A DNA stretch of 64,000 bases from Rivularia sp963920925. GTDB lineage: Bacteria > Cyanobacteriota > Cyanobacteriia > Cyanobacteriales > Nostocaceae. The translations under genes and the position numbers were made by a program. The stretch is taken from NCBI RefSeq assembly GCF_963920925.1, contig NZ_CAWUDI010000002.1, forward strand, positions 62,001 to 126,000, in the 5' to 3' direction. Positions 1-7,008 of the stretch are shown piece by piece; within the stretch, counting starts at the first letter, position 1, and each line of letters starts with the position of its first letter. Under the pieces are notes generated by a model. That model was not told the origin of the DNA. It saw only the letters and a program-made list of their open reading frames with translations, and searched no databases.

Positions 1-85
1 CATTCATTTATCTCCACGCCTTCAGCTCTCGCTAAAATCAATTTAAAGTTAAAGTTAAATATACTTGCGATGAAAGGCATCCATA

Positions 86-503
86 ATGGCTAAAGACGTT
101 TTCCATCAACAGGTTAAAAATGCTTTAATCTAAAGATGGATGGAAGATTACCCATGACCCCTTAACAATTCGTATTAGTGAAGCAGTAAAATTACAGATT
201 GATTTAGCAGCAGAAAACGCTATTGCAGCAGAACGAGATTCAGAAAAAATTGCTGTAGAAATTAAAAGCTTTATTGCGGATTCAGATATTAGCGCATTTC
301 ATACCGCATTAGGTCAATATCTTAACTATTGCCAAGCACTTGAAGAACAAGAACCTTACCGAATTGTTTACTTAGCCGTTCCGATTGAAACCTACCAGGA
401 TTTTTTTCAGCTTTCTTTCATCCAACGTGCTTTAAAACGTTACCAAATAAAGCTAATAATTTACAATCCTAAATTAGAGGAAATTGAGCAATGGATAAGT
501 TAG
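86..503 (+). pseudogene. xisH: xisH-like gene, frameshifted (XisH family)
   Basis: The conceptual product after correction is a XisH-family protein (fdxN-element excision controlling factor family, restriction-endonuclease-like fold). The ATG at 86 opens a frame that hits TAA at 131-133 after 15 codons. Removing one T (near 131) restores a continuous frame of 124 further codons to TAG at 501-503, with the typical family text KDGWKITHDPLTIR and IAVEIKSFI. The frame overlaps the start of xisI by 13 nt, the usual translationally coupled xisH-xisI arrangement. XisH/XisI pairs are abundant in Nostocales, and most copies are not linked to an fdxN element; none is visible here. The single inserted base is either a real inactivating mutation or a sequencing error. 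No further damage is visible, which suggests a recent lesion if it is real. Confidence 0.85.
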
Positions 504-829
504 AACAATATCGAGAATTTGTGAAGAAAATTTTAACGGAACACGCTCAGATAGCTACCAATAATGATGATAACGTCAAGGCAGAGCTAATTTTTGATCG
601 AGAAAATGATCATTATCAATTGGCTTATGTTGGTTGGCAGGGAGATAAGCGAGTATTTGGCCCTGTAATGCACTTTGATATTCAAGATGGCAAAATCTGG
701 ATTCAATATAACGGTACGGAAGATTCTGTTGCCGAAAGGTTGGTTGAAATGGGTGTACCAACTTTAGATATAGTTATCGGTTTTCATTCTTCTTTTAAAC
801 GCCAATTTACTCGTTATGCGGTTGGTTAA
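491..829 (+). CDS. xisI: XisI-family protein
   Basis: The 112-residue protein has the full length of the XisI family (fdxN-element excision controlling factor). It carries the typical LEQYREFVKKIL start, the YQLAYVGWQGDKRVFGPVMH stretch and the C-terminal GFHSSFKRQFTRYA motif. It begins inside the 3' end of the frameshifted xisH and would be translationally coupled to it. XisI was originally linked to developmentally regulated excision of the fdxN element in heterocysts; the biochemical role of the many dispersed copies is unknown, and a toxin-antitoxin or defence-like pairing has been considered. Here the partner xisH looks broken, so XisI may be an orphan. Confidence 0.9.
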   Translation: MDKLEQYREFVKKILTEHAQIATNNDDNVKAELIFDRENDHYQLAYVGWQGDKRVFGPVMHFDIQDGKIWIQYNGTEDSVAERLVEMGVPTLDIVIGFHSSFKRQFTRYAVG

Positions 830-1007
830 ATATACGTTATTAATTAAAGCTTGATTAAATTCCCTCAGCTTGTAGTAAGGGATTTATCGCTTCATTAGAG
901 AACGCGCATTTCTGACTACGAACTATTATCTACTCTCCCCCGACAATAAAAAGCTCAAATAATCTACCATAAAGATTCACTGTCTTCTTAATCATCGCGG
1001 TTTCACT

Positions 1008-2129
1008 ATGTCTGTTAATTCTGTAGTTTCTTCTAAACCTCCCACTCCTAAATATCCGAAAATTTCTGTCCCTCCTTTATTGGGAGCATCTTTGGAAGAG
1101 TTGACTGCTTGGGTACAAGAGCAGGGACAACCAGCTTACAGAGGAAAACAGTTACATCAGTGGATATATCAAAAGGGCGCTCGTTCCTTGGCTGATATTA
1201 CTGTGTTTTCTAAGCAGTGGCGGGAATCTGTAGCGGAAATTCCCGTAGGGCGTTCTACTTTACAGCATCGTTCGACTGCTCCCGATGGCACTGTAAAATA
1301 TCTTTTGGAATTGGCAGATGGGGAAATTATCGAAACCGTTGGTATGCCAACTTTTAAAAAATGGGGCAAAAATCGGAATAGACAAGGAGAAAAGCAAGGA
1401 GAATTAGAACGTTTAACGGTTTGCGTTTCTACTCAAGTTGGTTGTGCGATGGCTTGCGATTTCTGCGCTACTGGTAAGGGTGGTTTCAAGCGAAATCTAA
1501 CTCGTAGCGAAATTGTTGACCAAGTTTTGACGGTACAAGAAGAATTTGGACAACGGGTTACTCATATCGTATTTATGGGTATGGGAGAACCGTTATTAAA
1601 TGTAGATAATACTTTGAGTTCTATTCAATCCCTTAATAAAGATGTGGGAATCGGACAGCGCAACTTAACTGTCTCTACAGTAGGTGTTCCCGGACGTATT
1701 CGTAATTTAGCAAAATATCGCTTACAGGCTACCCTTGCAGTTAGCCTCCACGCACCAAATCAAGAATTGCGAGAAGAACTTATTCCCAGCGCTCGTAAAT
1801 ACAAAATTGAAGAATTATTTGCCGAATGTCGCGACTACGTAGAAATGACCGGACGGCGCGTATCTTTTGAATATGTACTTCTTGCCGGTGTCAACGACCT
1901 TCCAGAACACGCACATCAACTATCGCGGCAGTTACGCGGATTTCAATGTCACGTAAACTTAATACCTTATAATCCCATTGAAGAAGTAGATTATCAACGC
2001 CCAACTTACGATCGCATTCAAGCTTTTGTACAAGCCTTAGAAAAACACCATACCGCACACAGCGTTCGTTACTCCCGTGGTTTAGAAGCAGACGCTGCCT
2101 GCGGACAGTTGCGAGCTAGTAAGAAATAG
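1008..2129 (+). CDS. rlmN: 23S rRNA (adenine(2503)-C(2))-methyltransferase RlmN
   Basis: This radical-SAM enzyme methylates C2 of A2503 in 23S rRNA, and in known members also A37 of some tRNAs. The radical-SAM cluster motif CxxxCxxC is at C146, C150 and C153 (GCAMACDFCATGKGGFKRNL). Downstream are the family-typical FMGMGEPLLN, the SAM-binding STVGVPG and SLHAPN segments, and a C-terminal RYSRGLEADAACGQL that contains the cysteine forming the methyl-carrying intermediate. The N-terminal HhH-like accessory domain has the usual KQLHQWIYQKG. The 373-residue length is normal. The gene is monocistronic, followed by tandem-repeat DNA. Confidence 0.97.
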   Translation: MSVNSVVSSKPPTPKYPKISVPPLLGASLEELTAWVQEQGQPAYRGKQLHQWIYQKGARSLADITVFSKQWRESVAEIPVGRSTLQHRSTAPDGTVKYLLELADGEIIETVGMPTFKKWGKNRNRQGEKQGELERLTVCVSTQVGCAMACDFCATGKGGFKRNLTRSEIVDQVLTVQEEFGQRVTHIVFMGMGEPLLNVDNTLSSIQSLNKDVGIGQRNLTVSTVGVPGRIRNLAKYRLQATLAVSLHAPNQELREELIPSARKYKIEELFAECRDYVEMTGRRVSFEYVLLAGVNDLPEHAHQLSRQLRGFQCHVNLIPYNPIEEVDYQRPTYDRIQAFVQALEKHHTAHSVRYSRGLEADAACGQLRASKK

Positions 2130-2298
2130 GATGGGTGGGGAGAGAGGGAGAGAGGGGGATGGGGAGACAAGGGGACAAGGGGAAAATAATTATTAATAAC
2201 TCCTAGCTTCTAACTCCTAATTCTTAACTCCTAATTCTTATCTCCTAACTCGGTGAGCTATTCCCAATGCCCCATGTCCTATACCCCATTCCCAATTC
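2130..2298. repeat. Intergenic short tandem repeats
   Basis: This spacer is low-complexity DNA: GGGGAGA/GGGGACAA units, then tandem variants of AACTCCT, CTAATTC and TTCTAAC, then ATGCCCCAT/CCCAATTC-like text. These are the short tandemly repeated repetitive (STRR-like) sequences typical of filamentous cyanobacteria. Very similar blocks recur at most gene ends in this window. Confidence 0.8.
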
Positions 2299-2595
2299 TT
2301 ATTTACTGGCGTAAATACCGGGGGCGTAAGCTTCAATAACTTTTCCGGTGCGGGTGCAGTTAATCATTAAGTAATCGCAATTTGCACAGCTTGTGCGACA
2401 TATTTGGCGTTCGCAAATATAATGTCTTTCGCATTTACTACCACAATTGGGACAGCAAACTTTTTGTATTATCTCCGTTTTGAAATCTTTGTTCTCGTGC
2501 TTTTGTTGAGAAGGCACTGTTTCTAATTCTTTGGTCTTCATGTAATTAATTGATAAAACTTGAGAAGGCACTGTTTCTAATTCTTTGGTTTTCAT
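2299..2595 (-). CDS. Small zinc-ribbon protein with duplicated N-terminus
   Basis: The conserved part is the C-terminal ~60 residues, with CCPNCGSKCERHYICERQ, then C-x-x-C (SCANCDYLM) and a TGKVIEAYAPGIYA tail. This matches a family of ~57-60 residue cyanobacterial proteins, sometimes wrongly annotated as PriA-like; function unknown. The two CxxC pairs suggest a zinc ribbon. The N-terminal 36 residues are two copies of an 18-residue unit beginning MKTKELETVPSQ, encoded by a 54-bp tandem duplication that also copies the 5' untranslated region. Translation could start at either Met (2595 or 2541), so the duplication may have added a second start rather than a functional domain. No operon partner. 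Confidence 0.7.
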   Translation of the reverse strand: MKTKELETVPSQVLSINYMKTKELETVPSQQKHENKDFKTEIIQKVCCPNCGSKCERHYICERQICRTSCANCDYLMINCTRTGKVIEAYAPGIYASK

Positions 2596-2613
2596 TTAAT
2601 TAATTGATAAAAT
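2506..2613 (-). repeat. 54-bp tandem duplication over a start codon
   Basis: Two near-identical 54-bp units (2506-2559 and 2560-2613) each contain the start codon, 12 following codons and the leader TATCAATTAATTA of the zinc-ribbon gene (minus strand). The period is exactly 18 codons, so the frame is kept. Only a few substitutions separate the copies, indicating a recent event. Confidence 0.9.
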
Positions 2614-3229
2614 ATTATAGAAATCAAATTCAATATACTTTTTGCATCTGTTTTATTAAGGCAACAAACCTCCTACGTTTTTCTATTATCTTTTTACAGC
2701 AACCAATTTCCATCTAACTTTAGATATAAAAACGTTGAATAGACCTGATTTATGTCTTTCTATGAGTCGATCCTCGTTGCATATGCTTTGAGACTGCTTG
2801 ATTTGAAGTCATTCCAGGATAAGCCAATCGTATTCATAATCGCGAAAACATTATTATTTTTTAATAAGTTCGATTTATAACAGATAAATGGTTCAAATAA
2901 CAAAATATAAAGATAAGGCATTTATAGATTGAAGCCTTCATATAAAGGTGTAGATGGAAAAACTAAATGATTTAAGAAAATTATTTGCCAGCTGTGAGGG
3001 CTTTGTAATGATGGTTGCCCAGGCTTCTGCGGGTGATGTAGCGCTGCCTCATGCGCCCATTGGTATTACAAGTGCATAATTCCCACCCAACTCGAACCAA
3101 ATAATAATAGTGGGAAGCTTTGCTGTTTTCTTTAACAATGATTAAAAATACTGTTGGTATCGACGCATACTTACAGTAACAGCCCAGTTTACTGTTATTA
3201 TTTCTCATGCATTTATAGCGATAAAAAAA
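2614..3229. other. AT-rich intergenic region, no convincing gene
   Basis: About 600 bp between the zinc-ribbon gene and the symporter operon. Possible frames on both strands near 2950-3240 show no recognisable homology and overlap one another. The promoter of the symporter genes must lie here, but I see no confident -10/-35 or regulator site. Confidence 0.5.
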
Positions 3230-3484
3230 ATGGATAACGAAAACCACCGCGCTTACTGGCGGAAAAATGTAGCTTTAATTCGCAATCTTTTAATAGTTTG
3301 GGCTTTAGTATCCCTGGTATTTAGTATTCTGCTAGTCGAGCCTTTAAATACAATCCGTTTTTTTGGCGTACCCTTTGGCTTTTGGATGGCGCAGCAGGGT
3401 TCAATCTTGGTATTTGTGGCGTTGATTTTTATTTACGCCGTGCAAATGGATAAATTAGACCGCGAACATAATATTAGAAGATAG
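3230..3484 (+). CDS. DUF4212 protein, small subunit of sodium/solute symporter
   Basis: An 84-residue membrane protein with two predicted transmembrane helices (about residues 18-40 and 50-72), an N-terminal YWRKNVALI motif and the central FFGVPFGFWMAQQGS characteristic of DUF4212. Members of this family are nearly always encoded directly before an SSS-family transporter, as here (9-nt gap), and are regarded as its small subunit. It probably forms one transcription unit with the downstream permease gene. Confidence 0.9.
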   Translation: MDNENHRAYWRKNVALIRNLLIVWALVSLVFSILLVEPLNTIRFFGVPFGFWMAQQGSILVFVALIFIYAVQMDKLDREHNIRR

Positions 3485-3493
3485 GGGAAAATC

Positions 3494-5170
3494 GTGACGG
3501 TTGAAATTTGGACAATTTTGTTTGTTGGCGCTTCATTTTTAGCTTACGTCTACATAGGTTGGCAGTCTCGCATTAAAGATACTAAGGGCTTTTTTGTCGC
3601 CGGACAAGATATACCAGCCCTAGCTAATGGTGCTGCGACTGCTGCTGACTGGATGTCGGCAGCTTCATTTATTTCGATGGCGGGGATAATTTCGACTTTG
3701 GGCTACGATGGCTCAATTTACTTGATGGGATGGACTGGCGGTTACGTACTGCTAGCACTACTCCTAGCTCCCTATTTGCGAAAATTTGGCAAATATACCG
3801 TACCCGACTTTGTTGGCGATCGCTATTATTCCCAATTCGCTCGATTGGTTGCTGTCATAGCCGCTATCTTCATTTCGCTAACTTACGTCGCTGGACAAAT
3901 GCGGGGTGTTGGTATCGTTTTCAGCCGCTTTTTACAAGTTGATGTCAATACTGGTGTAATTATCGGTATGGTAATCGTCGGCTTTTTCGCGGTATTGGGA
4001 GGAATGAAAGGCATTACCTGGACGCAAGTAGCCCAATACTGCGTTTTAATTATCGCTTATCTTATCCCTGCGGTTGCGATCGCCTTTATTCTTACAGGAA
4101 ATCCGATTCCGCAATTTGCGTTTACCTTCGGCGATATTGCAGATAAATTAAATGCCGTTCAAGTTGACTTGGGTTTTAAGGAATATACCCAGCCATTCGC
4201 CAACAAATCAATGTTGGACGTGCTGTTTATTACCATTGCTTTGATGGTAGGAACAGCAGGCTTACCCCACGTAATTGTCAGGTTCTACACGGTTCCTAAC
4301 GTCCGCGCCGCTCGTTATTCTGCGGGTTGGGCATTATTATTAATTGCCATACTTTATACCACCGCTCCCGCCCTTTCGATGTTTGCTCGCTACAACTTAA
4401 TTAATTCACTGCATAATAAAACCATTGTAGAAGTACAGCAATTAGACTGGGTGAAAAAATGGGAAAATACTGAATTATTGGTTTTCGACGACAAAAACGG
4501 TGATGGGAGGTTGCAGTTAACCCCAGACGAAGCAACCAACGAAATCGTAATTGATAAAGATATCATCGTACTTTCCACCCCAGAAGTAGCCAAACTTGCG
4601 CCTTGGGTAATTGCCTTAGTAGCCGCAGGAGGTTTAGCGGCAGCTTTATCTACAGCATCCGGTTTGCTGCTAGTGATTTCAAGCTCCATCGCTCACGACG
4701 TTTATTTCCGCATGATAAACCCCCACGCATCGGAAAGTAGGCGGGTATTCGTCGGCAGAATCATGGTAGGTTTTGCAGTAGTAGTCGCCGGATACTTTGG
4801 CGTAAACCCGCCGGGATTTGTAGCGCAAGTAGTAGCATTTGCCTTCGGATTAGCAGCAGCCAGTTTCTTCCCCGCCATATTCTTAGGAATATTCGACAAA
4901 CGCACAAACAAAGAAGGTGCGATCGCCGGAATGTTAACTGGCTTAATTTTCACCACAGCCTATATCATCGGCGTAAAATTTGCTGGAATGCCCACATGGT
5001 TTTTCGGTGTTTCCGCCGAAGGTATCGGCACATTAGGTATGATAATTAACTTAATTGTCACCCTAATAGTTTCGCGCTTAACACCACCACCACCAGCAGA
5101 AATTCAAGCTTTAATTGAAGACTTACGCAGCCCAATTGTGGAAGAAGAAACATCCACGGTGGTGCATTAG
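3494..5170 (+). CDS. Sodium:solute symporter family permease
   Basis: A 558-residue polytopic inner-membrane protein of the SSS family (acetate permease ActP-like branch associated with DUF4212). The start is GTG with AGGGG upstream. Family text includes GWQSRIKDTKGFFVAGQDIPALANG, AADWMSAASFI, GTAGLPHVIVRFYTVP and a C-terminal AGGLAAALSTASGLLL block. Thirteen or so transmembrane segments are expected. A soluble loop at about residues 330-345 carries DDKNGDGRLQL, which resembles an EF-hand or dockerin-like calcium loop. Related DUF4212-linked transporters may share this insert, so it may be a subfamily feature. The substrate is probably a monocarboxylate such as acetate, but this cannot be determined from sequence. 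Confidence 0.9.
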   Translation: MTVEIWTILFVGASFLAYVYIGWQSRIKDTKGFFVAGQDIPALANGAATAADWMSAASFISMAGIISTLGYDGSIYLMGWTGGYVLLALLLAPYLRKFGKYTVPDFVGDRYYSQFARLVAVIAAIFISLTYVAGQMRGVGIVFSRFLQVDVNTGVIIGMVIVGFFAVLGGMKGITWTQVAQYCVLIIAYLIPAVAIAFILTGNPIPQFAFTFGDIADKLNAVQVDLGFKEYTQPFANKSMLDVLFITIALMVGTAGLPHVIVRFYTVPNVRAARYSAGWALLLIAILYTTAPALSMFARYNLINSLHNKTIVEVQQLDWVKKWENTELLVFDDKNGDGRLQLTPDEATNEIVIDKDIIVLSTPEVAKLAPWVIALVAAGGLAAALSTASGLLLVISSSIAHDVYFRMINPHASESRRVFVGRIMVGFAVVVAGYFGVNPPGFVAQVVAFAFGLAAASFFPAIFLGIFDKRTNKEGAIAGMLTGLIFTTAYIIGVKFAGMPTWFFGVSAEGIGTLGMIINLIVTLIVSRLTPPPPAEIQALIEDLRSPIVEEETSTVVH

Positions 5171-5176
5171 GGAGAT

Positions 5177-5248
5177 GGGGAGATCGCACAGCCACTGCGT
5201 TGGGCGGGTTCCCCGACTTGTAACAAGTGGCGCAACCCGGAGGGGGGG
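5177..5248 (+). repeat. Composite dispersed repeat, copy 1
   Basis: This ~70-bp block reads GGGGAGATCGCACAGCCACTG, then GGGCGGGTTCCC, TTGTA, and CAAGTGGCGCAACCCGGAG followed by G-rich repeats. The same ordered blocks occur in reverse orientation at 59069-59184, there expanded by extra short insertions. Both copies are embedded in GGGGAGA-type repeats. Confidence 0.8.
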
Positions 5249-5691
5249 ATGGGGAGACAAGGGGACAAGGAGAGAGGGGGTAGAGCGTGTTTTCAAACTC
5301 GTTGTATCCGGCGGAAAAAGGTAATTTTGGGCAGGGTGCATTGATGAATCGAGGGGATTTAAGTAACGAGCAATGGGAGCGGTTAAAACCACTACTTCCA
5401 CCACAAAAACCTCATACCGGCAAGCCAAGTAAAGACCACCGAACGGTCATTAATGGAATCCTGTGGATTCTTAGAACTGGAGCACCCTGGCGAGATATGC
5501 CGGAACATTACGGTCCGTGGGAAAGTGTCGCAACCAGGTTTTACAGATGGCAAAAAAATGGTATTTGGAACCAAATTTTAGAATCCTTACAGGCGATCGC
5601 TGACAAGGAAGGACATCTTGATTGGGAGGTACATTACGTGGATGGAACAGTGATACGCGCCCATCAACAGCACTACGGCGGTAAAAAAGGG

Positions 5692-5715
5692 GCGTTCGCG
5701 CAGCGTCTCGAAGAG
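5692..5715 (+). repeat. Small dispersed repeat inside the transposase (SDR type A)
   Basis: The inserted text GCGTTCGCGCAGCGTCTCG plus AAGAG interrupts the transposase directly after GGKKG. Its 15-nt core TTCGCGCAGCGTCTC recurs at 24531-24554 inside the AAA ATPase gene. The size and behaviour match the very small mobile repeats described in Nostoc genomes. Confidence 0.8.
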
Positions 5716-6146
5716 AAGAAGATGAAAAATTAGGGCGTTCTCGTGGTGGATTCAGTACAAAAATACACATCAGATGTGAAGGCAAAGGAAAACCGATCAC
5801 TTTTCTTCTTAGTCCAGGTCAGCGAAACGAGTCGCTTTTTCTCTAACAATTGATGGAACAAGGTTCTGTTAAGCGTTCTGGGCGGGGTCGTCCGCGCATT
5901 CGTCCTTTAAGACTGGTTGGAGATAAAGGTTACACGGGTCGTAGAATCCGTAATTACCTTCGTCGTCGCGGTATTCGTTTAACCATCCCAAGACTAAGCA
6001 ACGAACCACGTCGCGGTCCATTCAACCGTGAAATCTACCGTCAACGTAACCTTGTAGAGCGTGCTATTAACCGAATCAAACAGTTTCGCCGTATCGCGAC
6101 GCGATACGAAAAGCTTGTACAAAATTATACTGCGATGTTGACGATA

Positions 6147-6173
6147 CGCGAAGCGTCGCCCTTTAGGGCTATC
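6147..6173 (+). repeat. Second small repeat insertion in the transposase (27 nt)
   Basis: The text CGCGAAGCGTCGCCCTTTAG plus GGCTATC sits between codons for LTI and ALILLWL. Removing the 27 nt restores the usual IS5 C-terminus. The insertion is in frame and adds REASPFRAI. Confidence 0.75.
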
Positions 6174-6212
6174 GCGCTAATTTTATTGTGGTTATAGTTT
6201 GAAAACACGCCC

Positions 6213-6543
6213 TAGGCTTAAAGTGTAGTTGACCTCTAAAGAATAATTCTCGTAAACCTTTATAAGATTTAAAAGCTTCAGTCACAGACCTTAAAGTTTG
6301 TTGCATAGGTGTCGATGGCATCGATTGAGCTAACAGCGTTTTAGAAACTGATGGCTCAAAGTCTAAATCAAACTTACCTGTTAACAACTTCCCAGTCTTA
6401 AATAAAATTTGATGTGCAAAATAAATACCGCAATTATAGAGCTTCCCAGATAGTTGACAGAGGTATTCTAATAGCGACTCAGTATCTTTATCCAAGCGCA
6501 GTAAAACTTGCTGAACACCCATATTTTTCTTAACCTTAGCCAT
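6213..6543 (-). pseudogene. tnpB: 5' remnant of an IS200/IS605-family tnpB (transposon RNA-guided nuclease)
   Basis: About 110 codons of the N-terminal helical and wedge region of TnpB remain: VQQVLLRLDKDTESLLEYL, KLYNCGIYFAHQILF, then SMPSTPMQQTLRSVTEAFKS. The frame is cut at the right end of the IS5 element just after FKP. The RuvC-like nuclease core and zinc finger are absent, and the sequence to the left of the IS is low-complexity repeat, so nothing functional remains. The start ATG is at 6541-6543. A small gene diverges from it after 58 bp. Confidence 0.88.
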
Positions 6544-6601
6544 TGACCGACCTCTCAGTGTTATCTTGTATGTATGTTAACACGCATAAACAGAAGAATA
6601 A

Positions 6602-6781
6602 ATGCCTTTTAAGAAAAATAATCAATATGGTTTTGAAAAAAAACTTGACCGTCCTCTCGACAAAAAGATAATTGGTTTTAGGTGCTATGAAGGTCAAGCA
6701 GATAAGTTGAAGCAAATTCCTGATTGGCAAGAAAAGTTTAGGCTATATATTGACGAACTAATTAAAGACCACAGCGAATAA
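6602..6781 (+). CDS. 59-residue protein encoded divergently from the tnpB remnant
   Basis: ATG at 6602-6604 to TAA at 6779-6781 encodes a small basic protein beginning MPFKKNNQYGFEKKLDRPLD, followed by KKIIGFRCYEGQADKLKQIPDWQEKFRLYIDELIKD. I recognise this as a conserved type of small cyanobacterial protein, with a KxNxYGF start and an IPDWQ-x-x-(F/I)R core, often annotated as hypothetical near IS605-type elements. The C-terminal helix and the CYEGQADKLKQI segment resemble a short DNA-binding or ribbon-helix-like fold, but this is inference. The reading frame is intact although its neighbour tnpB is truncated. Function unknown. Confidence 0.65.
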   Translation: MPFKKNNQYGFEKKLDRPLDKKIIGFRCYEGQADKLKQIPDWQEKFRLYIDELIKDHSE

Positions 6782-6839
6782 ATTCGCGCGTGGCGTTTTT
6801 CCTCCCAGCTTTAAAAAGAGTGGGCTTCCAAACTACCGA

Positions 6840-7005
6840 GATTTTCTTGTGAGGAGGATGGGGAGATGGTGAAGCCACTCTCGTGGGTCCGTCTCCCGCA
6901 GTACGAGAGAAGTGGTGTTAGCGTAGCGTCTCCGGAGGAGATACCCGAAGGGGGAGATGGGGGAATGGGGAGTTTTCAATTACCAATGCCCCATGCCCAA
7001 TTCCC
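6840..7005. repeat. GGGGAGA-type repeats carrying a small dispersed repeat
   Basis: GGATGGGGAGATGG-type repeats are interrupted at about 6875-6950 by a GC-richer insert containing GAAGCCACTCTCGTGGGTCC, GCGTAGCGTCTCCGGAGGAG and ATACCCGAAGGGG. The GCGTAGCGTCTCC core belongs to the same broad class of palindromic small repeats seen elsewhere here. The block ends in CCCCATGCCCAATTCCCAAT next to the hemA stop. Confidence 0.7.
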
Positions 7006-7008
7006 AAT

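Larger units (their letters stand above)
5344..6197 (+). pseudogene. IS5-family transposase, frameshifted and with a nonsense codon
   Basis: The N-terminal part (5344-5733) begins MNRGDLSNEQWERLKPLLPP and has the IS5-type INGILWILRTGAPWRDMPE and the first catalytic Asp in YVDGTVIRAHQ. The C-terminal part (frame from 5850) has LRLVGDKGYTGRRIRNYLR with the second catalytic Asp, and RNLVERAINRIKQFRRIATR with the catalytic Glu region. Three lesions are visible. A ~23-24 nt small-repeat insertion at 5692 shifts the frame. A TAA at 5844-5846 replaces a sense codon in the restored frame. A 27-nt in-frame insertion at 6147-6173 adds nine residues near the C-terminus. It cannot make an active single polypeptide. 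Confidence 0.92.
5283..6212 (+). mobile_element. Degenerate IS5-family insertion sequence (~930 bp)
   Basis: Terminal inverted repeats are GAGCGTGTTTTCAAACT (5283-5299) and AGTTTGAAAACACGCCC (6196-6212), differing by one base. A TA dinucleotide flanks both ends (5281-5282 and 6213-6214), consistent with a 2-bp target duplication as in IS427-like IS5 elements. The interior encodes one transposase broken by a frameshift and a nonsense codon. The right end abuts a truncated tnpB, while the left end abuts low-complexity repeats, so the target was already rearranged or a flank was later lost. Confidence 0.9.

Noticed and set aside
86..829. Presence of an fdxN-type excision element
   Set aside because: XisH/XisI homologues alone do not mark an element; no xisF-type recombinase or nif gene is in the window.
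2954..3247. Possible small frames on both strands (41 codons plus, 88 codons minus) before the symporter genes
   Set aside because: No recognisable motifs, they overlap each other, and the minus frame runs into the start of the symporter small subunit. Treated as non-coding.
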